DNA from: Heliocidaris tuberculata | Lineage: Eukaryota; Echinodermata; Echinoidea; Camarodonta; Echinometridae | Direction of reading: 5' to 3' | Length of the DNA: 64,000 nucleotides | Assembly (NCBI GenBank): GCA_025618425.1 | Contig: CM046838.1 | Span: 14,532,010 to 14,596,009 of the forward strand | Notes under the pieces: generated by a model | The model's database searches: none | The model's input: the letters and a program-made list of their open reading frames with translations, nothing else | What the model was told of the DNA's origin: nothing | Part shown: positions 28,993 through 40,900 of the stretch, one piece after another | Layout: each line of letters starts with the position of its first letter | Numbering within the stretch: position 1 is the first letter of the stretch | Made by a program: the position numbers and the translations under genes

Positions 28993-31900
28993 ATGAGTGT
29001 GGGTCCTCTTGTGACAGAGATTTTGTGTGTGTTTGTGCTTGCTGCATACCTTCTTCACAAGTATGGAGATTGGCGCAAGCAGCATCCGGCTGTTACCTTG
29101 GCAACCTTCATCTCCTGGTACTTCTCACTCATCATTGTCTTCATGTTACCTTTAGATGTTACTACGGTGAGTCATTATGAATGATCGTATCATACAAACA
29201 CATGTAGGTTCAGTTTTGCCTACATTTTAGGATTGTATTAACTCATGAAAATTTGTTTATTTTGAACATTTGCATTTGAAGATGACCATAAAGTCTAATG
29301 AGGGAATCATTTTTAGAACAAGTCTGAGTGATAATTTGAACAAATATTGACTACTATAACTATTCCATGTTAAATTTGACTGTTTCTATTGAGAATGTTG
29401 ACATTCTAAAAGATTAAGAAAATGAATATATTTTTCCCCACCCATTACTTCATTGCTAAGCCATTTAGATATTGTCACTGATAATTTGACACATTTTAAA
29501 AGCAGCAAAAATTGAGCTTCACAGTAGCAATCAGCAATGTCTCTGATTGTATCTTTTCAGACATTCTATCTTCAGTGTATGAAAGATGCTGAACCCCCGG
29601 TGGTACCAGATGTCACTCCACCGTCACCGCCCCTGCAACAAATCCCTACAACAGACCTCCATGAAAAGCTAACACAGGTGGGACAGACAGAGATTGTGCA
29701 AGGTACAACCAACCTAATGTTGAATTCATCCCTGGTAAATGGCACTGTACGAGAGAACCCCTTGAGGGAGAGGAGGAGCCTAGCAGAGGAACAGTGCAAG
29801 AAACCATGGAGCTATGTCCCAGAAGACATCCTGCCGATCATCTGGAAGATTGTCTATTGGACTACCTTTGTGCTGACATGGTAAGTGCTTTTGTTGGAAG
29901 CATGTTCAGCAGAACACGCTATATGAACCTGTTGCCTACATAGCCTCTTGTCGAGGCCCTGGCGCTGTTGGAATCCTTGGCGATATGGAGGCAAAATTTC
30001 TGGTGGCGAGCGAAGCGAGCAAGAAAAACCGAGGCGCTTGCGCCGAGGGCCTCTTGACACCCGATCTGAATTTCTTTTGTATTTCATTGTTTTGACGAAT
30101 ATTCCGACCAAACTTTGGTCGGTGAAAATCATCCAATAAGCGCGAGCTACCATGACGTAATGTTAAATATTCATGACTCGACTGCACGCTATTCTTACAT
30201 ATTATAATATAAATGGCGTTCAACGTTTCTTCCACGACGAGTGATGACGATATTTGTAAGAGCTTAGAATATGCCGCTAGAATGTTGAAGATTGACAGAT
30301 TCAAAGATTCGCAAGGTGATGCAATCAAATCTGCACTTAAAGGACAAGATGTTTTTGTGAATCTGCCTACTGGCTATGGAAAAAGTGTTATTTTTCACGC
30401 GCTACCGCTCTGTGCTGATTACCTCCGTGGGCCAGGGATGGAGAGTGAGACTGCTGCTTTGCAAGGGCCAGGCGGATCCCCCGGGGCCTTGCCGGGCAGT
30501 GAAGTTGCTGGTAACTCATTGGTTACATCAGCTTCTAGTCTATCATCTTCACGAAGCATTTTGTTGATTATTTCCCCTTTGGTGTCTCTGATGAGAGACC
30601 AGGTGAAGTCGCTCAAGAAACGTGGACTTCAAGCCATCTATCTTGGGGACGCTTCGTCACAAGATGTGACTTTAGAAGGTATAATTTTGAATTTGACTCG
30701 GTCAAGATCTAAAAACTAACTGTGTTAGTGTTATTTGTTAATAACACTGTAACATTATAACAGTGTTGTATGTTAGACTTGATGGAGATGCATCTATTGT
30801 TGAACGGTGACTTTTATTGCCCATTCTTCATTATTTGTAAATATATGATGATCTCTTGAGAAATATGTACATTTGTCTTATTTCAAATTACCATGGTTTG
30901 TAAGCTAGAGATCGAATTCTTCATAATGTGCTTGTCTGTGAATGTATTTTGAGCAAGAGATTTACGTAATCCCCCCCAAAAAATAATAGACTAGTCCAGA
31001 ACTGAAGTAAAAAAATCCTTGAGATTTCATTGTCCAATTTGCTGGGCGATCGCCGCGGTAATCTAACTATTCACGTTCATGCATAATTCAGTAGGAATTC
31101 GTGCCTCATGAATATATAATTCAGGTCGGGTGTCAAGAGGCCCTCGGCGCAAGCGCCTCGGTTTTGCCTCCATATCGCCAAGGATTTCAACAGCGCCAGG
31201 GCCTCGACAAGAGGCTATTGCCTACAGGACAAGGATGGTCCCTGTATTAAACTTAGATGGGAATCAGAGAATTCAGTAGTCAAAGGGTTTAGTAGGCTTC
31301 TATATCTAATTTGCATTTGTATAATCATCATTTAATATTCTTTCAATAGAAGATGTTCTATCCATTTGATGAATGCAATAGAACTCTGGGACTGTTGTAC
31401 TGTTCAGCAAAGAAAAAAAGGTATGAAAAATAGACAGGTGCTGTGGGCAAATTGCAAAGAGCCACCTTCAAATAGTTTCTATCCTGGGGTTTTGAGACAA
31501 AAGATTTTTTGAACATGATAGTTTGACTTGGCCTATTGACTCCTGAATTCTCAGATTTCCATAGACTTGATACCAGAGCCATCATGTTCCCAGATGTAAT
31601 GGGTTAAAGCTAGTCCTCGTGAATAAAAGTGTGATTTTCCCCCTGATGCTGTATCATCAATTAGCAGACAAGCATTTCGTGTACATTTGTAATTTAAGAA
31701 GGTTAGAACAAGGTAATATCATTTGTTGATGGGTCATTTCACCAGGTTGGGACACGGTGGCAATATCAACAAAGCGGCACATTTGCCACCCTCTCTCTTT
31801 TTCACCCTCGCTTAATTTCTCTTGAAAGTTGCTTAGTGATATAGAAGGGAATGAAAGCTTCAAAATGACACCAAACTTGACTTCATCGAAAGGGAATTAC

Positions 31901-34900
31901 TTGCTGGAAAATATGCAAAATCATTGGTGTCATGAGCTGTTTTATAGATGAAATGTGTGACATGAAAACAGTTCAAATCAATCAACTAAGTTCTCAAAAG
32001 GGAAGTGCAACGAAAGAATTACATTTCTAGACACGATATCCAGGAAGCAGTCCAAAATCTCCAGTAAAATTATTTTTTAGATATCGGCAAGCTTAGCTTT
32101 GTCATCAGGCCCCGAAACTGACCTTGTTCGACGTAACCGTGGTGTCAAATACATCGCAAAATGGTTACGTCGAATGATAGGGGTATATTTTCCGAAATAA
32201 AAAAAATAAATGGCAATATGTTGGTATTATGTGTTAGTTATGATTATACTTGCATGAATATTGAAAAAAAATGTGTATCGAAGCTTTTAATTTCGGTATT
32301 TAATGGTGTGTAAATAATAAAACATCGATGGTGTCATTCAATTTTTTGTTACGTCGGCACTTATTTCCGAAAATAAGTCACAAATTACCCCTGCAACGAC
32401 AATGGAATGGTCCTGTTTTGATGCCGAGGGTTTTTCGGAAATCACACAGATAGCACACATGGCCAGTCATGGTACATGCGTTGCACTGCAGATCGATCGG
32501 AGTAGCGGTGTAAATGTTACATCGACTCAGCAGTTGTTACGTCGAAATGATTTGTCGGAGCACTGATGACTGAAAGGTATGTTTATTTATCTTCCTTTTT
32601 CCGGTTTTCATGAATGATTTACTTTCTTTACCTTTCGTGAATTGTTCATGTTCTCTGGTGTATGTGTGTTTGCGAGTGATACTGGAACGATACGAGCACG
32701 ATTTCTAGTACCGTGTCAATGTTACGTCGATGCCGTGTATTACCCCCAATGACTGATAAGCTTAGCTAGCAGTGGCATTTACTACCGTTTCTGTGCTTGT
32801 CGTTCCGATCGATATGCTACGCAGGTGTTGGGGTGAAGAATGAGCATACTCGTGATATAGGCCCCACCATACCCTAACCCTAAAAAACTTAGAAATTTTT
32901 TTCATGGCGAGGCCTATTTCACGATATTGCCTGAATTGGACTTTTTTTTTTTTTTTTTTTTTTTTTACAAACGATAAATGTTATGACCATTTAACTTATG
33001 ATTAATTAATGTATGATAATTCTGTCTCACTGTTAGTATTAACTGTTATTAATTGTAGCAATTCAACCCAAAATTAAAATAAAAAGCACTGAACATTTTG
33101 TTGGGTGTATGTGGTAGTGGGGGAGGGGCAGGAGCGGATCCAGGATTTTGTGAAAAGGGAGCACACAAATGCAGGGCTGTCAACGTTGGGGAACTGCTTG
33201 GAGGGAAATTCATATTTTTTTTCTTCTCGCCAGCCCTCCAAAAGTGGGGTCAAGTTTTCCTTCATAAATCTCTGACAAGCAAAAAAAAAAAGTTATCAGT
33301 TCTAAAAGGGGGGGGGGGGGGGGGGGCACAAAAAAAAGGGTGGGCACAATATGTACTTTTCTTTCAAAAGGGGGGGGGGGAAGCACAGGCTGAGATTGCC
33401 CCCCATCTGCCACCGGGGTGGGGGGGGGGGGTAGTATTAACTTATGCAATCATTCCACAGAGTAAACCCCTTCCCCTGAATGGGTGTTACATGTATTTTA
33501 ATAGTGAAAATTTACTGCAAGTAAAAGGTGTCTTTTTAAGTAGAAAATTAATGTTAAATTATATTTTGTTTACCTCTAGGTTGTACCTCCATGGAAGACG
33601 GCATGCATCACATCAAAGCCAGCCAAGGATGACAAAAAGGAGAGGTACGTATTCGCCATATGAATGATATGAAATGCACCTCTTTTTATAATGTAATTTG
33701 AATAGCTTTTACATATTTCTCTTATTACTTCCTTTTGAAAGCTATAGTCATTGCTTACATGGAAAACCTAAATCCAAGTTTTTTTAGTTTTTTTGTTACC
33801 AAAGGGGGAAAAAAATAATTACATTTATTTCTCCAATGTCGAGCTTACATACAGCAAGACCTCTATAATGAACTTGGATAGCACACTCTTCACCATTAAA
33901 AATAAGTTAGATTCAGGGGGAAAATACTCCAATGCACAAATGACAGAAACACAAGTTTTCAATTACTATTTTATTAGTTACACATGCAAATGAATGTGAA
34001 TACTGGCATGAAGTTGTCTTAGGTTATGACAGTGATGACATGATTGCCGTGCTAAATATAGGCAAACATAGGAAGATTACAAGTAAGCTATGATGTCAAT
34101 GGCAAATCATTTTATGTGATTAAATAATTCCTTAAAGAGTTATCCTGAACAATGACTGTATTAAATTAATATTGTCCTTTAAATATTTCTTTTTTCAGGT
34201 CAACTATAGAGTTTATTATTTCTTTCTCTTCTCCAGCTGGTGATTTTGTGGCTGTTATATACGATGCAACATCTGGCCTGCCAGCGTATCTCTGTGTGTC
34301 CTCTTCTGTTGACAAGTATCTGAAAGAGAATAGAAAATGGCTAATTAATGTTTACCAAGGCGGTGAAGGTACTATGGTACAAGTGCTGACTGGTTTGATA
34401 ATGAAGTGTTTCTGACATTTCATAAATACTTGGTAACATTTTTACAACTAGTGATAACTTGCAGATATGAACACTGCAAAATGTTTCTAGAAATGGAAAT
34501 GTTGAAGTGTCACAAACTCTTGGAAATGTTTCTACAACTCGTGTTCAGTTTCAGAAATGAACAGCTTTAGTAAATTGTGAACTTGTCCCTCCTGCTTCCA
34601 CAACCGAACTGTGCCATAAGTGCTTATCTGTGTTTCTTAAAAAAACGTAGTTATAAATGTGTATGTGTCATAATTTTTTGCCATGCTTTTTACAACAAGG
34701 AATTGTTGAAGCTTCAGAAATACCTTGCCAATCTCGTTTCATCATGAGGGTTTTTACATACAGTATATCTACAGTGTGCTATTTCAAGAAACCTCACCAT
34801 GTGTGCATTAAGAAAGATGTGCCAATATATATTTATTTCACTAAGAACTAAGAAATAAGAGAAGAAAAAAAAACTCACCAGATCATTCTTCAAATTTGCT

Positions 34901-37900
34901 TTCTGGATCTACATTAGAAACTTGTAGCAAAAAGAAGAGACAGGAATGTCCGTGAAGGTAGTTCACATGCAGGAAATAAAGTATTTGCCATTATAGTGTC
35001 CATGTTTAAGTTAATTATGTACTCATTTGATTACTGGAGAAGACGTAACATGACACGGTGTCAATGTTACGTCACCAAATTAGTTTTGTAATGATGATTT
35101 GGTAGTTGTGTATTTGTCATAGATCTTTTTCTTCTTTCATGCTGTGGCAAAAAATGGTATTTCATGAGATGGTTTGTGTAATTCTACACTCTGTGACTTT
35201 AATGTTTGGTTAATTACTAATTGATTTAGATCTGAACGACGGTGTTTGTTGCTGTAGCACAGACATACATTCAGATGTATTGTAGGATATTTGAATATGT
35301 TGATTATTTTACACCAAAATGAAGAGAGGACACTACAAAATAATTCAGAATATGTTTTTAATCCTAAATATCAATAATATAGATCTTTAAATGAAAATTT
35401 TGATTCATTTAACCACAGGAGAGGACGTAACGTGACACGGTGTCAATATTACGTCACCGATCATCTTGAGTAATTACTAAATTTGTGGCTATTAACGTTA
35501 CTTCTTTTTTCAGTAGCAAGTGTTAACTAAAAGAGAAGTACATTTACTGATTCACTGTAGCAAATGTTGTAAGTTGTAATTCCTTGTTGTTGATGGTTGT
35601 GTGCGGTGCTCACCAAAAGTAAGACATATTTAGGACAGATGACCATTGATGTGTACTGTACTTACCCACACTTGCCACACATGAGGAATTTTTAATTTCA
35701 GGATGTGCTAGGAATGATTTAGAATAAACCAGGTGCCTTATTGATGTCTCAAAGAAATTATTCTGATCATTGAAAGTTTCTTTTTTTATATGCTGCTTAC
35801 TAGAAGAGAAGATGTAACGTGACGCGGTGTCAATGTTACGTCCTGCTACATCAGATAGCATTTTTTAAAGTGAAAAAATATCTACATTAAAACATTTTCA
35901 AGTCATTTAACCTTTGGTTACTATTCTGCTATGTAAGATACAATACTTAGAACCCATTCATGCTAAATTTAGAGCCTTATCTTGATTTGTTTAGTACTTT
36001 TTGTATTGACTGCTTGTTTTCTGTAAAAAAACACTGCTGAACCTCCATCTGGGATTCTACAATTTGATGTTTCCGGTGTCTCTTTTTGGCTCTTTTGTTG
36101 TTTTATTTGAAAATTATGCCGAGTGAGAACATAATGAGAGAAATGTGAATTAGAAATGAGCTAATCTTCAGTTTCTGGCAGAAGATTGAAAAATGTAATG
36201 TGGTGTCAATGTTACGTCACCTCTTTTCTTGACGCACCTTCAGACATGGCTGTCTGATGAATTTTTGTGAGATCTGCACCTCTTGGCTGACATAAATTAT
36301 GAAATTAGAATACTTCTCCTATCCACCAATGGCAATATCACAACTATTTTCAAAGTTTGAAATTTTCATTTCCATGTCACACTACCATGTCCCAACCTGG
36401 TGAAATGACCCTAATATCACATGTAGTATGTACATTTGCTGTCCAAAGATCAAGTATGAGTCATAATACATGTAAGTGCACAATGTATGGAATCAAAATA
36501 TATGCATTATTATCTTCCAAAGGTGCAGTTCGTATAATGTTTAGACATTGACCTTTCATGTAACAAGAAAACAGAAAATGAATACCAGTTTGGCAGTCTA
36601 CATTGTATTGTGCATTCCTGGATTTTGATGTTATGAATGATGGATGTCTTATTGCTCTCAATCTACATACATGTAGACATCTGCTTGTTAGCGATCTTTT
36701 GTTTTAACTTTAAATTTGAGTGTACACTTCCAACTAGAAATTTCCAACAGGAATTTCTTAATAAGGTATATTTAAGTGATAACTGTTTCATGTTCTGTGA
36801 CCCCCCCCCCCCTCCACACTAACATACTTGCACAATAACCTTCAAGCTACATTTACAAATTACATGTACTTTTAAAGGCTCAAGCTAACCTGTAATAGAA
36901 ATGTTGTTTGTAATAGTGTACTAAAAAATAGAACCTTATCACACAACAACACAACTATGCTTTTATCAATCATATGCAATCTATTGCAATTTCAATATGG
37001 GTGACCATCGTAGATTTCCTGCAAAAAGATTTTCAAAAATTGGAGTCTTTTATGGACCACTGATGTTCACTAAAGTAAGATTTCTTTAATTAATGAAACT
37101 TAGCAAAGGCATTATTGACAAGAGTCAAGAGTCAAGGATTATTTGGTTAACTGTCTCGGTCCTGTCTTATTCCTGATTTTACACTCATTGACCACCGTGG
37201 CGCCCTGCCATTTTATTTTTTGGTCCCTCCCATGTAAACTTCATACAAATAACCTGCAGTGTACTGTTGTACATGTAGTTGTAATCCATACTATTTTTCG
37301 CATTATTTTCCTGGAAATGTACATATATACTGGGTGTTTGATGAGCACAGGATGGGCAATCTAAAGTTCACTGTTTCAATTTAATGTGAATTCATGGCTC
37401 AGGTTACTGTTAATTTTTTTTTGGGTTATATTACTTACATGTACATGTAAGTAACTTAACACAAACTTTGATGAAACAATAGAAAAATTTTGCATGCTCA
37501 TGTGAGGTAGAAGTACAATTTGCTTGCCTGGTCACTCAAGTGTGATTTTCATTTGTTTACCTAACAATTCTATTTTTTGCTACCAAAGGCAAGCACATAA
37601 AATTTCCCTTTTTTCCCATGGGCCTTACATTTCCATGTTTTCTGTGGTTCTCAACGCTTGTTTCTCTATCTGTTGCTTTTCTCTTCTTTTAGCTTATGAA
37701 GAAATCAACGCGATCCATCTGGCGATTGTTTAATTACATGTGTAAACATTAATTCAATTGATTACACGCAATCATTGATCTCAACACACAAAAGAAAGTC
37801 AGTCATGAGAGTTGAGCAGAATTGTTTGCTGTTGCACTTGAAGCAGATTGATTACTGTATGTTAGAGTGTAGGACTGGAACATTAATCCATTTTCCTTAA

Positions 37901-40900
37901 CACACTATCTATGGGAACCAGATGATTCCTGTTTAAGGGAATGAGAGAAGACAATAGTCCACTGGTTAAGACTTTAACATAGGAGTTGCATTCATTATAA
38001 GTGATGTTATCCCTTAAAAAGTGTTAGATATTCCCTCTCTTTTTGTATGTAAATTTACCCTGATTATATTTGTTGAAATTTGTTCTCCCAGCAAGCTACA
38101 TGTATTGTTTTCTGCTGCATCAAATTCAAGCTTTCCAAACCTTGTGCAATTTAGGAATTTGCATAGCTGATATTGATGCGTGGATGAAATCAAATTCTTT
38201 GCTGTTAAAACTGTAGTAAATGCCAGTTCATGCTTTCCGGTTCTAAATTTCAAACTCTGAGTACATGTAAATTAGATAAAGACTCCATTTCTTTTTCTGG
38301 TAACGACATTCCTTTGTCAAATTCATGTAACGACATTCCTTTGTCAAATTCATGTCACAATCTTGCCGTTATACTTGATTCTCAAATGTCTATGTTGAAT
38401 CAGATCACTAGCATTTGCAAATCAGTTCGCTATCAGTTGCTTGATATTGGCTTCATCCGAAAATATCTCACTCTGCGACAGAGAAGCTTGTCCAGTCGCT
38501 CCTTTCCTCACGCCTTGATTCACAAATTGCCCAATAAAGCTACAAAATGCAGCTACATGCATTTTTTCTCTGTCAAGCAAATGCAGTCACATTACTACTA
38601 CATGTATCTTACAAAATCTCCATTGGTTGCCCGTAAAGGAATGTACATGTGTATAATTATTAATATCCTTCTTTTGGTCTATCACATTATTAACGGGACA
38701 GCCCCTGAATAACAATCCTTTGTTATGTCAGTATCAACGCACACCTACGATCCTCCAACTCTTCTCTTTTATATGTTCCACTTTCTAAGAAATCTTGGGG
38801 GAACAAGCTTTTGCTCATGGTGGACCTGCTCTGTGGAATTCACTTCCACAGTAGCTGAAAAACTCCACCTGCTTAAAGGGCAATCCAACCTTGGTAATAA
38901 GATGATTTGTGTGAAAGCAGAAAAATAAGAAAAACAGGATGGTGAAAGTTTGAAAGAAATCGGACAAGGACTAAGAAAGTTATGGATGCTTGAAAAATGA
39001 GATCACTACATCTATGCGAATCTCAAATTGGCAATTTGGTGAGTCAATTGTGACATTTTTGTGGACAACTGTCCCATTTGTCGTACACTAAAATATCATT
39101 AATTTGCGGTTTTCTTCAAGGCCCTTTTACCCTCGGGGCAGTACTCAAAATATATTGGAGATAGCATATTGTTATAGGTCCTCATGAACGAAAAGATCCT
39201 ATACTGAGTAATGCATTTTGGAAAAAAGTGACATTTTAGTCATTTTGTGTGTTCGAGCGAATGGGGGAGTAGTCCACAGCTACATCACAGTGACATTACC
39301 TATTCGGCCAATTTGAAATTCCCATATGCATAGTGATTACAACTTTCAAAAATTCATAACTTTCTTATTGCTTGTCCGATTTCATTCAAACTTTCGCCAA
39401 TCTGCTTCTCTGATTTTTCCTCTTTCTTTCAGAGCAACTTGCTATTAAGGTTAGATTTCCCTTTAAGGGCAACCTAAAATCCCATTTGTTCAATCTTGCA
39501 TTTTGAAGCCAGATATATTTTCTTGTTATTCATTCTCTTGTTTTGTTTGTATAATTTTCTTTATGTTGTAAAGTGCCTTGAGCATTTAATCAAAATGGAT
39601 AATGGCACTATAGAAATCTTAGTTATAAATGTATTATTATCATTGTGAGTTTACATGTATTTTTACTCAGGATATTCTTGATCTACATAGCAATGTCTCT
39701 GATCGCTTTACAGATATTATTTGATTTTAAACAATTTTATGAAATTCCCTTGTTAAATACTGCAGAGAATCAATAATCGCTGCTACATGTATATGCACAC
39801 ACACACAAAACAGGTGTTTTCCCACATGTATAGTACACACAATGCAGAATTTTCATTTGTGAATATATTAACAGTAATTCCAGGGTGCCATTGCATAAAG
39901 ACTTATTATTATAGTAACTTTGCCATCAATGGTAACTACCATGGTAACGTTGCTCAAGAGCCAATCAAAATCCAGTATTCCATGAAAAGTTACTATAATA
40001 GCAAAGTTACTATAATAGCAAGTTTTATGCATCGGCACCCAGAACTGTCAAAACTCCATAAAGTTACATTTGTATTTACTAGAAGATGTGCTATCCACAT
40101 GCAAAGTTTTGTGTATGTGTACATGTATGTATACGCAAGTTTGTCTCACCGAAATTTGTCTTACAGAACTCTTGAATTCCTTGTTTATGTTTCCCCATTT
40201 GCAGGGTTATTATGCCCTTCATGAAGTCATACACACAAGCTGGTGATTTTACAGTTGCAGGCAAACTGAAGACAATCATGGTACAGAATGCCATCTGGTA
40301 TGGTAGTTATCTTCTCATTTTTGGTGTTCTCCTTATCTGTGTGGCTGCTAAACCTGAACTCCAATTAAGTGGGTGAGTACACAAGAGAGACCAAGTATGG
40401 TGAAGGTCATCAGTTATTGACTAGGATGGAAATCAAGATAACTTGAAACAGGAGCTTATCGATGCCCTAATCATTATAATTCTTGACTGCGTTCAGTATC
40501 TTGTCACGGTGAATTCCACAACATTCTGCCTGTTTTTTCTAAACATCACTGAACCATTGAAATTGAATTTAGCTGATTTGTCAGCATCAATGTCATCAGC
40601 ATGTTCAGCAAACATGTGGTTGCTACGTAATCAATGATCAATTAGATGTTTTAACTTTTCACACTGCTTTTCACAAAATCAATACTTGTGGCTATCTATG
40701 TAGCTAGCTGGGGCAGGAATGATGAATGTCTACTTCTTGTGTGAGCCTGCTCCTGTTAGCTAGATCCAAGATAGGAAAAAGACAACATTGATTGGCCAGA
40801 TGCCTTCTTTCTGTCAAAGTTCTTGGTACAAGGCCTTACATGTAGGTCAAAACAAAATCATCCATGGGTTTCTTTTATTGAAAAAGTCATTGTGAAAGAC

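Larger units (their letters stand above)
31731..36411. mobile_element. Candidate undescribed 4.7-kb DNA transposon with subterminal motif arrays
   Basis: The ends are inverted copies of about 25 bp: GGGTCATTTCACCAGGTTGG and onward at 31731, with its complement ending at 36411. Near each end is a cluster of GTTACGTC/GACGTAAC motifs (32130-32728 and 35042-36215), and there are none between. This matches the subterminal transposase-binding arrays of some DNA transposons such as CACTA. TAATATCA occurs at 31713 and 36412, but 10 bases from the left arm, so a target duplication is uncertain. The interior holds G runs, a fragment of another element (about 33120-33440) and a possible exon at 34237. 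No transposase was recognised. Confidence 0.5.

Noticed and set aside
33581..33645. Exon-like stretch with acceptor CTCTAG and donor GTACG, encoding [18 protein letters not shown] in one frame
   Set aside because: LMBRD2 exons 2 and 3 join in frame without it to give the conserved [12 protein letters not shown] segment, and it breaks phase with the neighbouring exon-like piece at 34237.
33098..33667. 189-codon open frame
   Set aside because: It runs through several long G and A runs and has no protein-like composition; it is a repeat artefact.
37143..37364. Short open frame in LMBRD2 intron 2
   Set aside because: Ordinary chance-length frame without motif, splice support or repeat match.
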